This document shows, in pieces, positions 1 through 8,767 of a stretch of 64,000 nt of DNA; the first letter of the stretch is position 1, and each line of letters starts with the position of its first letter. Below the pieces are notes generated by a model. The model saw only the letters and a list, made by a program, of their open reading frames with translations, did not search any database and was not told where the DNA came from. Where the stretch lies: assembly GCA_963826145.1 (NCBI GenBank), contig CAWGVW010000002.1, positions 1,240,001 through 1,304,000 on the forward strand, read 5' to 3'. This DNA is from JBGPLJ01 sp963826145. GTDB taxonomy: Bacteria; Pseudomonadota; Gammaproteobacteria; Steroidobacterales; Steroidobacteraceae. Position numbers and translations under genes: made by a program.

Positions 1-221
1 GTCGTCGCGTGCTTAGCGCGAATCGCACGGATTACGTCAATACCGTGCGTCTTCGGCATGATGATATCGGTGATGACGACATCCGCCGGAGCGCTTTCGA
101 AGGCGCGAACTCCATCCGGTCCGCCGCCCGCGACGGTTACGGTAAAGCCCTCGCGCTCCAATACGCGGCGCATGGCTTCGCCGACCGCCGGTTCATCATC
201 GATCACCAGGACCGTGGGCAT
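1..221 (-). CDS. Response regulator, receiver domain, truncated by the window edge
   Basis: Receiver domain of a two-component response regulator, reading leftwards; only the first 73 residues lie in the window. The acidic pair D8-D9 follows the first beta strand (TVLVIDDE) and D52 in VVITDIIMP is the expected phosphoacceptor. The output domain is cut off, so its class (DNA-binding, enzymatic or stand-alone) cannot be told. The ATG lies 26 bases inside the 3' end of the histidine kinase gene, so the two are probably translationally coupled and functional partners. The receiver fold is clear from the motifs; the partner assignment is inferred from position. Confidence 0.88.
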   Translation of the reverse strand, partial: MPTVLVIDDEPAVGEAMRRVLEREGFTVTVAGGGPDGVRAFESAPADVVITDIIMPKTHGIDVIRAIRAKHAT

Positions 222-2139
222 GAATCGCCTCCCGTTCATTGGATGATAGGTTTTCACGCAGTGGAAAGTACACTTTGAAGACGGCCCCGGCGTCCGGGGC
301 GCTGTCCACCACAATAGTGGCGCCGATTGACGTGCTGATTCCGTGTGCCACCGAAAGCCCGAGCCCCGTGCCTTCGCCCACCTCCCTGGTTGTGAAGAAC
401 GGCTCGAATATGCGCTCCATCGTCCGCGTGTCCATGCCGTGGCCGGTATCGGCGACCTCCAGGAGCACGTACTCGCCCGCGGACACCCGGTCGTCCGCAA
501 CGGTCGCTGCGTGCGTGACCGAGACCGTCAGGCGTCCGCCGGCGGATCGCATGGCCTGGCAGGCGTTCGTGCAGAGGTTCATGACCAGCTGATGGATAAG
601 GCTCGCGTCGCCGAGAATCGGCGGCACGTCGGGTTCGGTGTGGCCGATGATCTCGACGTTCGGCTGGATGGTGGCGCGCAGCAGCGCGAGAACTTCCTCG
701 ACGATGGGTGCGAGGTTGACCTGGGTGGTGTCGCCACTTTCGATCTGGCGGCTGAACGTGAGCACGCGGTTCACGAGCGCCCGTGCCCGATGCGCCGCTG
801 TGATGACGCGACGCAGATCCTCGGCGACGGGGTTCGTCGATCCAACCTCATCAAGTGCCGTCTGGGCGTAGAGCAGGATCGGCGTCATGATGTTGTTGAA
901 CTCGTGTGCGATGCCGCCGGCGAGTGTGCCGACCGTCGCAATTCGTTCGCGCCGCCATAACCTCTGTTCCAGAGCGCGTTGTTGCGCCTGGGCCGCCGCA
1001 CGTTCGGTCATCTCGCGTGCCAGCCGCGCGCTCGTGCCGACGAGCTCGCTGCGCATCGATTCGAGGTGGTGCGCGAGCTCCTTCACTTCGTAGATGCTGC
1101 TCGTTGCTTCCAGGTGCGCGTCGACTTTGCCGGTCGCGATGCTGCGGGCCGATTTCTGCAGGTCGATCATCGGACGTGCGATGCGCGCCGCGAGCCAGAT
1201 TGCAAGTCCGACGGATACCACCGTGAAGGCGAGGAGGGCCATGATGATGCGATTACGCGCAGCCTGGATCTGATCGAGCGTCGGCGTTTCATCGAAGCCG
1301 AGGCGCAGCACCGCTGCCCGGTCGGCCCGGGCAACCGGCACGGACAGGAAATAGGTGTGATCGCCGTGCGCGTCGAACTGGAAATCGTCACCCGGAAAAC
1401 CGCCAAAGCCCGGATCGATGAGCGTGCTGCGCGTCGAAGATTGTCCGTCGACGAGCTCCGCGTACACGCCCTGGCCGCTCAGGATGATGCTGTCGAGCAG
1501 GGCAACCGTGCGCTCCGGGCGGGCGAGGGCATCGCCAAGCTCGAGTTCGTCGGCGAGGAGGCGTCCGTAGTTGCGCACCTGGCCGACGAAATTGTCCGCG
1601 TGGCTGCGTTCCACGATGAAGGTGAGGCCGAAATAGAGCACGGGCAGGAGGACCGCGTGAATGACGAGCACATTCGATGCGACGCGAACCCACAGCCGAT
1701 TGGTTAGTCGGTCCATAGCACCCGCAGAACTCGTAATGCGTGGATTGCCGACGACATCGCTCAGCCACGCATAGCTGACAGCGTAGTGATCGTGGTAAAG
1801 GGCTGCTAGCACCGCGTCGTGCGAGCTCAGCACGAGCGGTCGCGGCTTGCCCTGGCGCAGGACGAGCCCGAGCACGTGCCGGTCGTAGGACGACTGCGAC
1901 ATCGCGACGATGTCCTGCAGGAAGACCTGCTCGAGCTCGCTGTTGCTGCCGTTCAGGATCGGATGCAGCGCGCGCGAGAATCGCATCACCGGGAGCCCCA
2001 GGAATACCTTGCGGACCTCGATCGGATCGAGCTTCGTGACCGGTCCGTCGGCGCTCACGATGAGCACGACCTGCCGCGAGCCGGCCGAGGCCGGCACGGC
2101 CAGTGCGAGCGCGACGACGATTGGCAGGAGCCAGCGCAT
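196..2139 (-). CDS. Membrane histidine kinase with periplasmic-binding-like N-terminus
   Basis: Hybrid-sensor-style kinase of 647 residues. A signal peptide (1-20) precedes a region of about 115 residues resembling the phosphate/PstS-like binding fold (VVLIVSADGPVTKLDPIEVR). A first membrane span lies near 152-175, an extracytoplasmic loop follows, and a second span lies near 299-319 with a HAMP-like linker. H412 in AGGIAHEFNN is the phosphoacceptor; NLCTNACQAM is the N box and DTGHGM with GEGTGLGLS are the G boxes of the ATPase domain. The start was set at the ATG giving a clean signal peptide, two bases after the stop of the upstream barrel gene. Order barrel-kinase-regulator implies one leftward operon. 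The ligand is unknown; phosphate-like oxyanion or metal-complex sensing are guesses from the fold. Confidence 0.9.
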   Translation of the reverse strand: MRWLLPIVVALALAVPASAGSRQVVLIVSADGPVTKLDPIEVRKVFLGLPVMRFSRALHPILNGSNSELEQVFLQDIVAMSQSSYDRHVLGLVLRQGKPRPLVLSSHDAVLAALYHDHYAVSYAWLSDVVGNPRITSSAGAMDRLTNRLWVRVASNVLVIHAVLLPVLYFGLTFIVERSHADNFVGQVRNYGRLLADELELGDALARPERTVALLDSIILSGQGVYAELVDGQSSTRSTLIDPGFGGFPGDDFQFDAHGDHTYFLSVPVARADRAAVLRLGFDETPTLDQIQAARNRIIMALLAFTVVSVGLAIWLAARIARPMIDLQKSARSIATGKVDAHLEATSSIYEVKELAHHLESMRSELVGTSARLAREMTERAAAQAQQRALEQRLWRRERIATVGTLAGGIAHEFNNIMTPILLYAQTALDEVGSTNPVAEDLRRVITAAHRARALVNRVLTFSRQIESGDTTQVNLAPIVEEVLALLRATIQPNVEIIGHTEPDVPPILGDASLIHQLVMNLCTNACQAMRSAGGRLTVSVTHAATVADDRVSAGEYVLLEVADTGHGMDTRTMERIFEPFFTTREVGEGTGLGLSVAHGISTSIGATIVVDSAPDAGAVFKVYFPLRENLSSNEREAIHAHGPGDR

Positions 2140-2141
2140 GG

Positions 2142-3245
2142 TCAGAACAGGGCTCCGCTCCACTGCAGTCGGTATTCGAAGTAGCTGCTGTCGCTCAATG
2201 ATTTCGAATTGGCGATCTGAAGCGTCAGGGCCTGGCGACGGTGATAGTCCCAGCGCAGGCCGAGCAAGGTGCGGGTCTCGACGAAATTCGGAAAGAGCGT
2301 GAGGTAGGTCGAGTCGCCGGCGTTGACCGAATCCTCGCGACGACCGAATAGAACCACGCCGTGAGGGAAGCTCCGTTCTGCCTGCAGGTAGCCGGTAACG
2401 AACGAGTCGTAATGGCTCGGCGTGACTTCGTTCACCGGCTCCATGTCGACGAAGTACCAGGCGGTCGACACGCGCCAGGGATCTTTGACGTAGTCGCCAA
2501 AGAGGCCGACGACGGTCTGGTCGAAGTGCGTGACGTTCGCGAGCGCCGGCGGCGGCTCGTCCTCCCAGTTGAGTTCGTTGTGCGCGAGGAGGAGCCCAAA
2601 TCCGCTCTCGCCGAGTTCGTCCGGCAGGAAGCCGATGCGCGCCTGGTAGCCGAACTGGTGCTCGTGTGCGTTCGGATGAGTTACGTCGAAGGGTTCGAGT
2701 CCTTCCGATGTCAGCAGCGGCGCCATGCCGCCGCCGATGGCGGTGCGCAGACCGCTGTTGCCCGCAAGGTGCCAGCTCGACTCCACCAGCATGCCGGTAA
2801 AGTGCTGCGGCAGTATTCCGCCCTGGTCCTCCCATTCTTCGCTGGCCGGCCGGCTGATGGACGTTTGCAGGAACTGGCCGTGATGATGTTCGTGATTCCA
2901 CACGCTCGACGCCTGGTGAAACCGGCCAAACCAGATCACCGTGTCCTCGGTCGGCTCCCAGCCGATCTGGAAGCGCTCGAGGTCGGATTCGTGGTTCGTC
3001 ACGAGCTGTTCGCCGAAGAGACGAAAGTGGCCCTTCTGCAGGCTGAAAATGACGTCGGCCGCGATCAGCTGATCGCTGACGTAGACGTCGTGGAGGTTAT
3101 CGCTCACCGGCGCATCGAAGCCCGACGACTCGAAGAGTTCGCCGCTGCCGAATACGAGCAGGTCGTACTCGAGGTCCGACGCCATGGCAGTGGTTGCGCC
3201 AGCTGCGAGGAGCAGGGCGGCGATGGATGTGCTTCGTAGCTTCAT
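2142..3245 (-). CDS. Outer-membrane beta-barrel protein, porin-like
   Basis: Secreted protein of 367 residues with a signal peptide ending near AMAS (about residue 23). The mature chain is rich in alternating aromatic/hydrophobic strands with short polar turns, and ends in a strand pattern EYRLQWSGALF with a terminal Phe, which is the usual signal for BAM-dependent outer-membrane insertion. A His-rich patch (WNHEHHHGQF, near residue 115) could bind metal, which is inference. It heads the leftward operon with the sensor kinase and response regulator, so it may take up, or report on, the ligand sensed by the kinase. No specific porin family is recognised. Confidence 0.7.
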   Translation of the reverse strand: MKLRSTSIAALLLAAGATTAMASDLEYDLLVFGSGELFESSGFDAPVSDNLHDVYVSDQLIAADVIFSLQKGHFRLFGEQLVTNHESDLERFQIGWEPTEDTVIWFGRFHQASSVWNHEHHHGQFLQTSISRPASEEWEDQGGILPQHFTGMLVESSWHLAGNSGLRTAIGGGMAPLLTSEGLEPFDVTHPNAHEHQFGYQARIGFLPDELGESGFGLLLAHNELNWEDEPPPALANVTHFDQTVVGLFGDYVKDPWRVSTAWYFVDMEPVNEVTPSHYDSFVTGYLQAERSFPHGVVLFGRREDSVNAGDSTYLTLFPNFVETRTLLGLRWDYHRRQALTLQIANSKSLSDSSYFEYRLQWSGALF

Positions 3246-3599
3246 GGACCGAACCTCGAGAGAGATACGGGCGGTATGGTTTCAGACCGCGGCGGTCTTG
3301 ACTGTGGACCGGTTGCGCAAATTCCCTTGCGCGCCGGCGACTTGCTTGTTATTCGCGGCATGGCCGTCGCTGCGCCCGACGTACTCGCATAGTGGGAGAA
3401 TCCCTCCCTGCTTGCGATGGGGTATAAACCCTACCTTTGATTTCGGCCACGAGGCGTTTAACTTAATGCGTCGTTGCGGATGATGGGTCGATCTCCTACC
3501 TGAGCGGCGGGTCTTCATGGCAGAGACTCCCCGTGGCCTTCCGGGTAGCGTGATTCGCAAGAATTCAAAGTAGACCTTGCCGTCTCAAGCGAGGCAGAT
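3246..3599. promoter_or_regulatory. Divergent intergenic region with a copy of the AACCCTACCT motif
   Basis: About 350 bases between the leftward barrel-kinase operon and the rightward small membrane protein. No convincing coding region is seen. It contains AACCCTACCT at 3427-3436, the same core found upstream of both secretion loci, followed by TTGATTTCGG. The A/T-rich stretch after it (TTTAACTTAATG, near 3457-3468) is the best candidate for promoter DNA. It probably holds promoters for both directions, but exact -35/-10 boxes could not be assigned. Confidence 0.4.
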
Positions 3600-3752
3600 A
3601 TGTGGTGGATCATCGGCGTCAGCTACCTCGCACTCTCGGGGATTCTGCTGTGGTTTCTCTGCCGCGCTGGAAAGCTTTCGGCAGCTTTGGCCGCCGACGA
3701 GACGAATGATCTGGACGACTCGCCGGCCGCGCAGCGTCCGCTGCGATACTGA
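3600..3752 (+). CDS. Small single-span membrane protein, 50 residues
   Basis: Short reading frame starting at ATG 3600 after a GAGG-like ribosome site (GAGGCAG). It begins MWWIIGVSYLALSGILLWFL, one hydrophobic span of about 20 residues, followed by CRAGK and an acidic tail (ADETNDLDD) ending RPLRY. The amphipathic layout (span, then basic, then acidic tail) and a plausible ribosome site argue for a real gene. No family is recognised. It sits about 125 bases upstream of the GspC/PilP-like gene and ends 36 bases before the shared regulatory motif, so it is probably a separate transcript. Confidence 0.45.
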   Translation: MWWIIGVSYLALSGILLWFLCRAGKLSAALAADETNDLDDSPAAQRPLRY

Positions 3753-3787
3753 ATTGACGCACGACGCAGGCGCAACGTCTACCTAGT

Positions 3788-3807
3788 AACCCTACCTGGA
3801 TCTACAG
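3788..3807 (+). promoter_or_regulatory. Candidate regulator-binding motif upstream of the secretin operon
   Basis: AACCCTACCTGGATCTACAG lies 70 bases before the GspC/PilP-like start. It matches the sequence at 26312-26331, upstream of the kinase-gspG operon, at 18 of 20 positions. A reverse-oriented GGGTAGGT follows at 3820-3827. A shared sequence upstream of two halves of one machine suggests a common activator; the NarL-type regulator at 34495 is the obvious local candidate. Function is inferred. Confidence 0.5.
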
Positions 3808-3825
3808 CCTTTCGCCTCGGGTAGG

Positions 3826-3860
3826 TAAAGCACCCGCCCACTGTGTCGTAGGCGGGCTTT
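3826..3860 (+). terminator. Leader hairpin with U-rich 3' flank, possible attenuator
   Basis: CCCGCC (3833-3838) pairs with GGCGGG (3851-3856), and flanking AAAG (3827-3830) can pair with CTTT after a short bulge. The hairpin lies between the shared regulatory motif and the start at 3878, so it is placed as an attenuator or leader structure rather than the end of a gene. The U tract is short, so termination would be weak. Confidence 0.35.
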
Positions 3861-3877
3861 CATCGACCCTAGCTCGC

Positions 3878-4437
3878 ATGAGATTGGCTATCAGTCGGCG
3901 GAACGCGTACTTACTCGCCTCAACTGCGCTCGTCGCCGGATTCATGCCGCTCGTCGGCGGATCCCGTTCAATTTCGAGCCGACCGCGAGAACTGGTCGCG
4001 CCCAGCACCTGCAGCGATCAAGCGACCTGCGGCTACATCGAACGTCCGGCCGCAGCACCATGCGGGCGATCTCACGCCCGCGCAGGCGAAGTTCCTCTTC
4101 GCGCTCGCGCATCGCACCTCTGACGCGTCGAATGCGAACGATCTGTTCGCACCGAAATCCTGGTACGTGGCGCCTCCGCCGCCGCCACCGCCTCCACCTG
4201 CGGCGCCGGTCGAGCCGACGGCGCCTGCCGCTGCCGTATGTCTTCGTCGGCAGCTACAACGACGGCAGTCAGCCGACGGTCTATTTCCTCACGCGCGGCG
4301 ATCGCGTTTACGACGTGCACGTCGGCGACACGCTCGACGGCATCTACAGCGTCGACAGCGTGCAGAACGGCGCGCTCGTCTTCACCTACAAGCCGCTCAA
4401 TACGCAGCAGACGCTTGAACTCGGAGGCGGTACGTGA
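3878..4437 (+). CDS. GspC/PilP-like secretion accessory protein, frameshifted in this sequence
   Basis: Inner-membrane accessory protein of a type II/type IV filament machine. The start MRLAISRRNAYLLASTALVA gives a membrane anchor. Joining three frames yields a periplasmic chain with DLTPAQAKFLFALAHRT, a proline-rich linker (about nine Pro in a row near 4170) and a C-terminal domain YVFVGSYNDGSQPTVYFLTR ending in FTYKPLNTQQTLEL. That domain resembles the beta domain of PilP/GspC, which contacts the secretin. Two apparent single-base insertions are needed, near 3959 (GG for G) and near 4242. The stop overlaps the GTG of the secretin gene. Calling it GspC- or PilP-like is family inference; the frame changes are probably sequencing errors. 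Confidence 0.65.
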
Positions 4438-6811
4438 GGCGAATCGCGCTGCGCTTGATGGTCCTCGTGTCGGCCGCCGTGCTCGCGGCCTGCGCGACGG
4501 ACCGGGTGCATGAGGACGGCCTGATGGCCATGGAGAGCGGGCACTACGAGGAAGGCCTCGCGATGCTCGAGCAGGCGACTCACGACGATCCGGCCAACAT
4601 GACCTATCGGCTCGACCTGAAGACACAGCGCGACGCCGCGGTCACGCGCCTCCTCGGCTGCGGCGGACGTCGCGCGACGTACCGGCAAGCTCGATGACGC
4701 GGAACACCTTTACGAGCGCGTGCTGGCGATCATCGCAACGGCGACCAGTCGCGCGCAGCGCGGCCTCGAAAGCGTGGCCGACGATCGCCGCCATGGCGAG
4801 CTCATCGAGCAGGGCGCGAAGGACCTGAAGGCCGGCGCGATCGAACAGGCCGACGCCAAAGTGCGCGCCGTGCTCGCGGAAGATCCCGGTTTCGCTTCGG
4901 CCATTACGCTGCGTGAAGAGATCGAGCAGCGCGCGCGGCCCCGTGAACGTCGTGCCGAAGGTGCATGCGCGCGACAACGTCCGGTGACGCTGCAGTTCCG
5001 CGACGCGAATACCAAGATGGTGTTCGAGGTGCTGTCGCGCCAGTCCGGCATCAACTTCGTGTTCGACAAGGACGTGAGGAGCGACGGCAAGACCACCATC
5101 TTCGTGCAGCAGGTGCCGGTCGAGCAGGCCATCGAGCTCGTACTCGGCCAGAACCAGCTCGCGCGCCAGGTGCTCTCCGAGAACATGGTGCTCATCTACC
5201 CGAACACGGCGCAGAAGCAGAAGGACTACCAGGACCAGATCGTCAAGGCGATCTACCTCACGAATGCGGATACGAAGCAGGCGCAGAGCCTCCTGAAGAC
5301 GATGTTGAATGCCAAGACGACCTTCATCGACGACCGCGCGAGCGTGATCGTCATCCGCGACACGCCCGAAGTCGTGCACATGGCGGAAAAACTCCTCGCC
5401 TCGCTCGACCTGCCGGAGGCGGAAGTGATGATGGAAGTGGAGGTGCTCGAGATCACGCGCTCGAAGCTCCAGGAGCTCGGCATCGCCTATCCGACGGCCG
5501 CGACGGTCAGCACGCCGGATGACCAGAGTCTGTACGACCTGTTTCACGACACTCGATTCGCACAACCTGTCGGTGACGCCACTCTCGGCGACGGTCAATC
5601 TGCTGAAGCAGGTCGGGCCTCAGCAATATCCTCGCGAGTCCGCGCATCCGGGCGCGCAATCATGAGAAGGCGAAGATCCTGATCGGATCGCGCGTGCCGG
5701 TGATCACGAATTCAACGGTGCTGGTCGGCGGCGGTACCTCTGCGGCGAGCAGCGTGCAGTACCTCGACGTCGGCCTCACGCTCGAAGTCGAGCCGACGAT
5801 CTATCTCGACAGCGATGTGGCCATCAAGGTCAATCTCGAAGTGAGCAACATCATCAAGGAAGTGCAGGTGGGCGGGAGCGATGGCAGCGGCTCGCTCGCG
5901 TATCAGATCGGCACCCGCAATGCGAACACGACGCTGCGCCTGAAGGACGGCGAGACGCAGATTCTCGCCGGACTCATCAACGATCAGGACACCCAGCAGC
6001 TCGAATCACGTCCCGGGTCTCGGGGACATCCCGATACTCGGCCGCTTGTTCGGCACGAACCGCGACTCCGCCGACAAGAGCGAGATCGTCTTGTCCATCA
6101 CGCCGCGCATCATCCGGTCGCAGCCGCGGCCCGCGGCCGACACGACGGAGTTCTGGTACGGCACGGAATCGAGCGTTCGCAGCGCCCCCATGGGCGCCGC
6201 GAGCGCGGCAGGCGGAACCGGCAGTGGCGCCCCAGCAAACACCGGTTCCAACGGCGGTGCCGTCGACTTGAGTGCAGCGAGCACCGCGCCCGAATCCGCG
6301 CCGGCGTCCGCGCCTGACGCCGCCGCGGCGACCGCGCCCATCGAGTTGCCGCCGCCGCCACCGCCGAATCCGGTGCGCATGCCGCCGAGCGTTTCGGGTG
6401 CACCGAACGTGATCGTGGGACGCGCCAGGTCAAGCCAACGTCGGCCAGGATGTCGACGTCACGCTCCACCTTGAAGGCGGCGCGGACATGAAAAACCTGC
6501 GCGCGCAGGTGCACTACGACCCGGCAGTTCTGCAACTCAAATCTGCAGATCCGGGTGACATCGTGCCGTCAGCGCTCGTGTCGACGACGCTTCCGCGAAT
6601 CAATCAGATGGCGGGCATCGTGCAGTTTGTCGTGAACGCTTCTCCCGAAGAACCCGCGCGCGGGACTGGCAGCGTGATGGTGCTGCATTTCAAGGCGATC
6701 ACGCCCAATCCCGGCTCCAAAGTGACGCTGCAACTCGCGGCCGTGCAGGCAAGTGGCGCGACGATGGCGCCGGCTGCCCAGCAGCCTTTGACGATCGTCG
6801 TGATGCCGTAG
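4434..6811 (+). CDS. Outer-membrane secretin (GspD/MshL type) with lipobox and C-terminal cohesin domain, frameshifted
   Basis: Forms the outer-membrane channel of a type II or type IV filament system. GTG start, signal MRRIALRLMVLVSAAVLAAC with lipobox LAAC (Cys20). An N-terminal TPR-like region (HYEEGLAMLEQA, LDDAEHLYERVL) precedes the N domains (LQFRDANTKMVFEVLSRQ) and the secretin core: LIGSRVPVITN, VQYLDVGLTLEVEPT, LKDGETQILAGLI and VPGLGDIPILGRLFG. After a Gly/Ala/Pro-rich linker, the last 120 residues (ANVGQDVDVTLHLEGG to LTIVVMP) resemble a cohesin/carbohydrate-binding fold. Frame changes lie near 4651, 4945, 4978, 5555, 5618, 6001 and 6425, with coding character intact between them. 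Follows the GspC/PilP-like gene with a GTGA overlap. Secretin identity is firm; cohesin is likely. Confidence 0.85.
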
Positions 6812-6895
6812 GGCGACTGTTCGAGCGGAGCACGCCGCTCTACAGTGTTTCCCCCCATACCGCTGAAGTCTTTTCCCCCTGCCCGGGAAGTATCA

Positions 6896-6910
6896 CCCCA
6901 ATTGTTGGGG
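6896..6910. promoter_or_regulatory. Operator-like dyad CCCCAATTGTTGGGG
   Basis: Perfect 6-base arms CCCCAA and TTGGGG around a 3-base centre, about 240 bases upstream of the first oxidase-like gene. Typical size for a small dimeric regulator, but no family is implied by the sequence alone. Confidence 0.35.
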
Positions 6911-6948
6911 CGCCCGAATTTCACGACTCTTTCACTGCGGGATTTCCG

Positions 6949-6966
6949 CAACCGATTCATCGGTTG
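6949..6966. promoter_or_regulatory. Operator-like palindrome CAACCGATTCATCGGTTG
   Basis: Perfect 8-base arms separated by TC, about 180 bases upstream of the first oxidase-like gene. No U tract follows, so it is more likely a protein-binding site than a terminator. It could be the site of a MerR- or GntR-like repressor, which is a guess. Confidence 0.4.
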
Positions 6967-7148
6967 AGCAGTAGGAGGACCACCGGCGATCAAACGACGC
7001 CGGGGGATCGAACGATAAGAACGAACGGGCAAGTGGGCGATTTGCGGTGCACTCGGACCGACATGGAAACGCGGTCCGGTGCCCGCTCGTTTTACGGATA
7101 TCTCCAATCGAATTCGAATCACGGCGTGCAAGCGAGGCCGGAGGTCAC

Positions 7149-8756
7149 ATGATCAGCACACAACTTTTGCGTCGGGGCTTGGCGGCTCTCCTGTTCGTTG
7201 GGTTCGCACTGCCTGCGAGCGCGCAGTCGTTCCAGGTGCAATGTCCTGAGAGCACCATCACGCACCCGAACGCGGACGACAATAATTCCGAACCTGCCTA
7301 CACCAGCCGCCAATGGAGTGAACGGCGCCATCAAGTGCCAGCAGATTTCCGGTGGCGACGGTTTCGCGACGATGGGTGACGGCACGCAGACGTACCTGTT
7401 CTCTTTCGGGCCGCTGTCGGGCTTGTCTGACATGACGAACGGCAAGCCTGGCACTCAGTTCCCGAATGTCTTCAACACCGTTGCTCCGGTCTCACTGGTG
7501 CCCGGTGATCCCGCCACAACTGCCGGCGCAAGTCGATGACCCCGGGTACGTGCAAGGCGACTACACGAATGCCAGCCTCATTGGCTACAACGGCGCCGTC
7601 GGCCTGGCTCCCGACTCGGATGCCATCGCGAGCGGTGCTTGCGCGCCGCCGTGTCTCAACGGCCACGTCGATCCCCGCCCGATCATGGATGTCGGCGTGA
7701 TGAACGGCAACATGCCGGCGCCGCTGATGGCGATCGACGAGGACGATGAGTTCTTCCTGACGCTCACCAACGTCGGCCAGGTCATGCGGCCGGACCTGTT
7801 CGAGCAGCACACGGTTCACTTCCACGGTTATCCGAATGCTTCGGCGTTCTACGACGGCGTGCCGGACGCCTCGGTCGCCATCAACATCGGCGGCAGCTTC
7901 ACGTACTACTACCTGGCGCCCGATGCCGGCACCTACTTCTGGCACTGCCACATCACGCCGCCCGAGCACCTGCAGATGGGCATGGTCGGGCAGATCTACG
8001 TGCGGCCGCGGCAGAATCGGGTCCCAGCTGGCGACGCACCTCTATCAGCGCGCTCAGTAGCGCAGCAGAGCGAGATCTGCGCACGAAGTGCGATTCCAAC
8101 GACATCCTGTGCAGCAATCCACTGCCGGCCGCGGCGACAACGATCAACCGCGGCAGTGCTACGACCGACGCGGCGCACCAAGACTATGCCTACAACGACG
8201 GTGACGGCTCGACCGCCTACGACGTCGAGTATCCGATCCAGATGCACGGCTTCGATCCCGAACTTCCACTTCGTCGGCATGACCTTCAACCCGGAAAACT
8301 TCACGGACATGAAGGACAAGTACTTCCTGCTGAACGGCCGCAGCTATCCGGACACGGTGACGCGCGGGCCCGCTCGCGACGCAGACGACGGATGGCAGCG
8401 ATGCACTACTCGCAGCCGCTGCCCTCGATCATCAACATTCCGGCCGGGCCAGAAGGCGCTGCTGCGCATCTCCGACCTCGACATCACGGAGTTTCAGACG
8501 CTGGCCTCGCTCGGGATTCCGATGAAGGTGATCGGGATCAACGCCAAGCTGCTGCGCGATCAGGCGGGAAACAACCTCTACTACAACACCAACTCGATCA
8601 CGTTGGGTGGCGGCGAGTCGGTCGACGTGATCCTGGATCAGCACCGGCGATTCCGCCGGGCAGGTCTTCTACCTCTACACGCCCAATCTCGACCACCTGT
8701 CGAACGACGCCGAGAACTTCGGCGGGCTGATGACCGAAGTCCGGGTCACTCATTAA
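7149..8756 (+). CDS. Secreted multicopper-oxidase-like protein 1 with intact copper motifs, frameshifted
   Basis: Exported cupredoxin-family protein. Starts MISTQLLRRGLAALLFVGFA with cleavage expected after ASAQ. One domain carries the paired copper motifs TVHFHGYPNASAFYDG (about 7810-7857) and YFWHCHITPPEHLQMGM (about 7936-7986), which supply His, Cys and Met ligands of the type seen in multicopper oxidases. Later blocks include FHFVGMTFNPENFTDMKDKY, YFLLNGRSYPDTV, LLRISDLDITEFQTLASLGI and a C-terminal VFYLYTPNLDHLSNDAENF. At least six frame changes (near 7305, 7510, 8025, 8260, 8390, 8450, 8645) interrupt it, with coding preserved throughout. First gene of a tight operon: 11 bases separate it from the next ATG. 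Substrate is unknown; metal or phenolic oxidation is inference. Confidence 0.78.
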
Positions 8757-8767
8757 GGAGAGCAGCA

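Larger units (their letters stand above)
6812..7148 (+). promoter_or_regulatory. Upstream region of the multicopper-oxidase-like operon
   Basis: About 340 bases with no supported gene. It holds two dyads (listed separately) and ends with a strong ribosome site GGAGG at 7139-7143, just before the ATG at 7149. C-rich tracts (TTTCCCCCC, TTTTCCCCC) lie near 6848-6879. No standard sigma-70 boxes could be placed with confidence. Confidence 0.45.
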
